Shown in pieces: positions 5,036-6,743 of a stretch of DNA of 6,743 nucleotides. This stretch comes from Sphingomonadales bacterium (lineage in GTDB: Bacteria; Pseudomonadota; Alphaproteobacteria; Sphingomonadales; Sphingomonadaceae), in NCBI GenBank assembly GCA_020200935.1, contig JAIVHR010000021.1, positions 1-6,743 of the forward strand, read 5' to 3'. The first letter of the stretch is position 1. Every line of letters begins with the position of its first letter. Below the pieces are notes generated by a model. That model worked only from the letters and a program-made list of their open reading frames with translations, was not told the DNA's origin and did no database searches. Position numbers and translations under genes: made by a program.

Positions 5036-6742
5036 TCACTCGGCCGTCGCCTTGGCCGCTTCGCGCAGCCGCGGATCGCGGCTGTAGAGCCACTTTTGCT
5101 GGGCGATGGTGAGGATGTTGTTGGTCACCCAATAGAGCTGCAACCCGGCCGCGAAAGGCGCCATGATGATCATGAATATCCACGGCATGATGCCGAAGAT
5201 CTTCTGCTGGGTCGGGTCCATCTGCGCCGGGTTGAGCTTGAACATCAGCCACATGGTGATGCCGAGCAGGATCGGCAGTATGCCGATCGCCAGATATTGC
5301 GGCGGCTGGAAGGCGAGCAGCCCGAACAGGTTGACCGGCGTAAGCGGATCGGGCGCCGACAGATCCTGGAGCCACAGCGCGAAGGGCTCGTGGCGCATCT
5401 CGACCGACAGCATCAGCACCTTGTAGAGCGCATAGAAGACCGGGATCTGGAGGAAGATAGGCAGGCAGCCGGCGAGCGGGTTGACCTTCTCGCGCTGATA
5501 GAGCGCCAGCATCTCCTGCTGCATCTTCTGCCGGTCCTCCTTGTACTTCTCCTGGACCTCCTTCATTTTCGGCTGGACCGCGCGCATGCCCGCCATCGAG
5601 CTGAACTGCTTCTGGGCAATCGGGAACATCAGCAGCCGGACGATGAAGGTCAGGCCGATGATCGCGAGGCCGAAATTGCCGATCGTCTCGAACAGCCAGC
5701 TCAGCACATAGAAGATCGGCAGTTCGAACCAGTAGAACCAGCCCCAGTCGACCGACAGGTCGATCTGGGCGAGGCCCTGCTCGACCTCGTAGGATTCGAG
5801 CAAAGTCACTTCCTTGGCGCCGGCGAAGAATTGGGTGCGCGTCTGCGCCGCCCGCCCGTCCTCGACGATCGCGGCGGGCTGGGTGAAGACCGCCTGATAG
5901 CGGTCGTCCGACAAGGGCATGAAGGCGGCCTCGGCGCTGCCGCCGACCGGGAAGAGCGCGGTCAGCCAGTATTTGTCGTTGAAGCCGAGCCAGCCGTCGG
6001 AGACGGTGAAGCGCTCGCCGGCCTGGCCGGCATCGCGGACATCGTCGAAATCGATGTGATGAAGGTCGTCGCCCCAATAGCCGGTCGGCCCGGTATGGAT
6101 CAGCCAGCTATCGGGATCGGGCGATTCGCCGCTGCGCTGGACCAGCGAATAGGACTGGACCGAGACCGGCTCGCCGCTGGTGTTGGAGACGCGCTGGGCG
6201 ACGCTGAAGAGGAAATTCTCGTCGATCTCGATGATGATCTCGAAGAGCTGGCCCGCATCGTTGCGCCAGCTCAGCGTCACCGGCGAATCGGGCGCCAGCT
6301 CGTCGCCATCGGCCTGCCAGAGCGTGTCGCCGTCGGGCGTGTCGGTACCCGCCCAGCCGAAATGGGCGAATTGGGCGCCGCCGGTATCTTCGGGCGAGAG
6401 CAGCCGGATCGGCGGGGAATCCTCGGCGATCGTCTCGCGGTAATCGCTCAGCACCAGATCGTCGATCCGCGCCCCGGCGAGGTTGATCGAGCCTTCGAGC
6501 TGCGGCGTCCGGATCGGGATGCGGTTGCCCTCGGCGAGGACGTCGGCGACCGCGCGGATCTCGGCCGGCGCGTCGGGCGCGGGATCGGCTTCGGTCTGGG
6601 GCAGGACGACCTGTTCGCCATCGACGAATTCGGTCGACGGCTCGGTCGCGGTCGGCGCGATCTGCTCGGAGATCAGGCTCCAGCCGAACAGCACCGCGGC
6701 CGAAAGCACGATCGCCAGGATCATGTTGCGCGTATTATCCAC
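5036..6742 (-). CDS. yidC: Membrane protein insertase YidC (start at window edge)
   Basis: YidC inserts and folds inner-membrane proteins, alone or with SecYEG. The open frame gives 568 residues, normal for a Gram-negative YidC. The order is: N-terminal membrane anchor (about 6-24, ending FGWSLI), an acidic and proline-rich stretch (about 26-62), the large periplasmic P1 domain (about 65-335), then the conserved 60KD_IMP core with five membrane segments (about 340-545). The conserved hydrophilic-groove arginine is R369 in TFIVRLLMFP. A charged cytoplasmic hairpin follows (about 377-418, PKMKEVQEKYKEDRQKMQQE), then the family signature NPLAGCLPIFLQIPVFYALY (421-440). The end LQLYWVTNNILTIAQQKWL is typical and the tail is short. 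The apparent start is GTG at 6742-6740, one base from the window end, so no ribosome binding site can be seen and a start one or a few codons upstream is possible. By common gene order rnpA and rpmH may lie beyond the right edge. Confidence 0.96.
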   Translation of the reverse strand: MDNTRNMILAIVLSAAVLFGWSLISEQIAPTATEPSTEFVDGEQVVLPQTEADPAPDAPAEIRAVADVLAEGNRIPIRTPQLEGSINLAGARIDDLVLSDYRETIAEDSPPIRLLSPEDTGGAQFAHFGWAGTDTPDGDTLWQADGDELAPDSPVTLSWRNDAGQLFEIIIEIDENFLFSVAQRVSNTSGEPVSVQSYSLVQRSGESPDPDSWLIHTGPTGYWGDDLHHIDFDDVRDAGQAGERFTVSDGWLGFNDKYWLTALFPVGGSAEAAFMPLSDDRYQAVFTQPAAIVEDGRAAQTRTQFFAGAKEVTLLESYEVEQGLAQIDLSVDWGWFYWFELPIFYVLSWLFETIGNFGLAIIGLTFIVRLLMFPIAQKQFSSMAGMRAVQPKMKEVQEKYKEDRQKMQQEMLALYQREKVNPLAGCLPIFLQIPVFYALYKVLMLSVEMRHEPFALWLQDLSAPDPLTPVNLFGLLAFQPPQYLAIGILPILLGITMWLMFKLNPAQMDPTQQKIFGIMPWIFMIIMAPFAAGLQLYWVTNNILTIAQQKWLYSRDPRLREAAKATAE

Positions 6743-6743
6743 C

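Noticed and set aside
5022..6077. A 351-codon minus-strand frame inside yidC.
   Set aside because: It is an out-of-frame shadow of YidC; the true frame has the conserved core, R369 and the membrane segments.
1..6743. A hidden defence, toxin-antitoxin, CRISPR or prophage system.
   Set aside because: All larger frames belong to recognised housekeeping families, there are no spaced direct repeats, and only one small gene is unknown. The sequence does not support such a system.

Overview
The window is GC-rich DNA from a proteobacterium. I infer an alphaproteobacterium, probably a sphingomonad-type member. The reasons are the high-GC codon use, the MltA-plus-Smr pairing, the yidC-engB order, and intergenic palindromes of the GTCATTCC type. 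No rRNA or other phylogenetic marker is present, so this placement is inference. The window holds eight protein genes and no RNA gene, CRISPR array or insertion sequence that I can support.

Left part, plus strand: the 3' end of an MltA-type lytic transglycosylase gene (1-621) and a small Smr-domain gene (939-1442). A 317-base spacer between them is filled by repeats. An inverted pair of CACAAAG-type repeats lies at its two ends, with a REP-like palindrome inside. dapE (lysine and diaminopimelate synthesis) follows on the minus strand and meets smr tail to tail with 4 bases between the stop codons.

Middle: dapE and a cupin gene (2708-3172, plus) diverge from a 130-base spacer, about half of which is a second copy of the REP-like palindrome. 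The cupin stop codon directly abuts the stop codon of an unrecognised 115-residue gene on the minus strand (3173-3520). That gene has a clear ribosome binding site and a much lower GC content.

Right part, all minus strand and read from right to left: yidC (membrane protein insertase), engB (ribosome-assembly GTPase, 10 bases after yidC), a third REP-like palindrome, a glutathione S-transferase-like gene, then the unrecognised gene. yidC and engB are very likely co-transcribed. The later two may be read from the same transcript or from their own promoters. The yidC start is at the very edge of the window.

Most of the window is ordinary housekeeping content: cell-wall turnover, DAP synthesis, membrane protein insertion and ribosome assembly. 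The unusual part is the intergenic DNA. Three copies of one palindrome family occur in 6.7 kb, two of them ending just upstream of a Shine-Dalgarno sequence. There is also a CACAAAG inverted-repeat pair and the low-GC unknown gene. I found no convincing new defence, toxin or mobile system.
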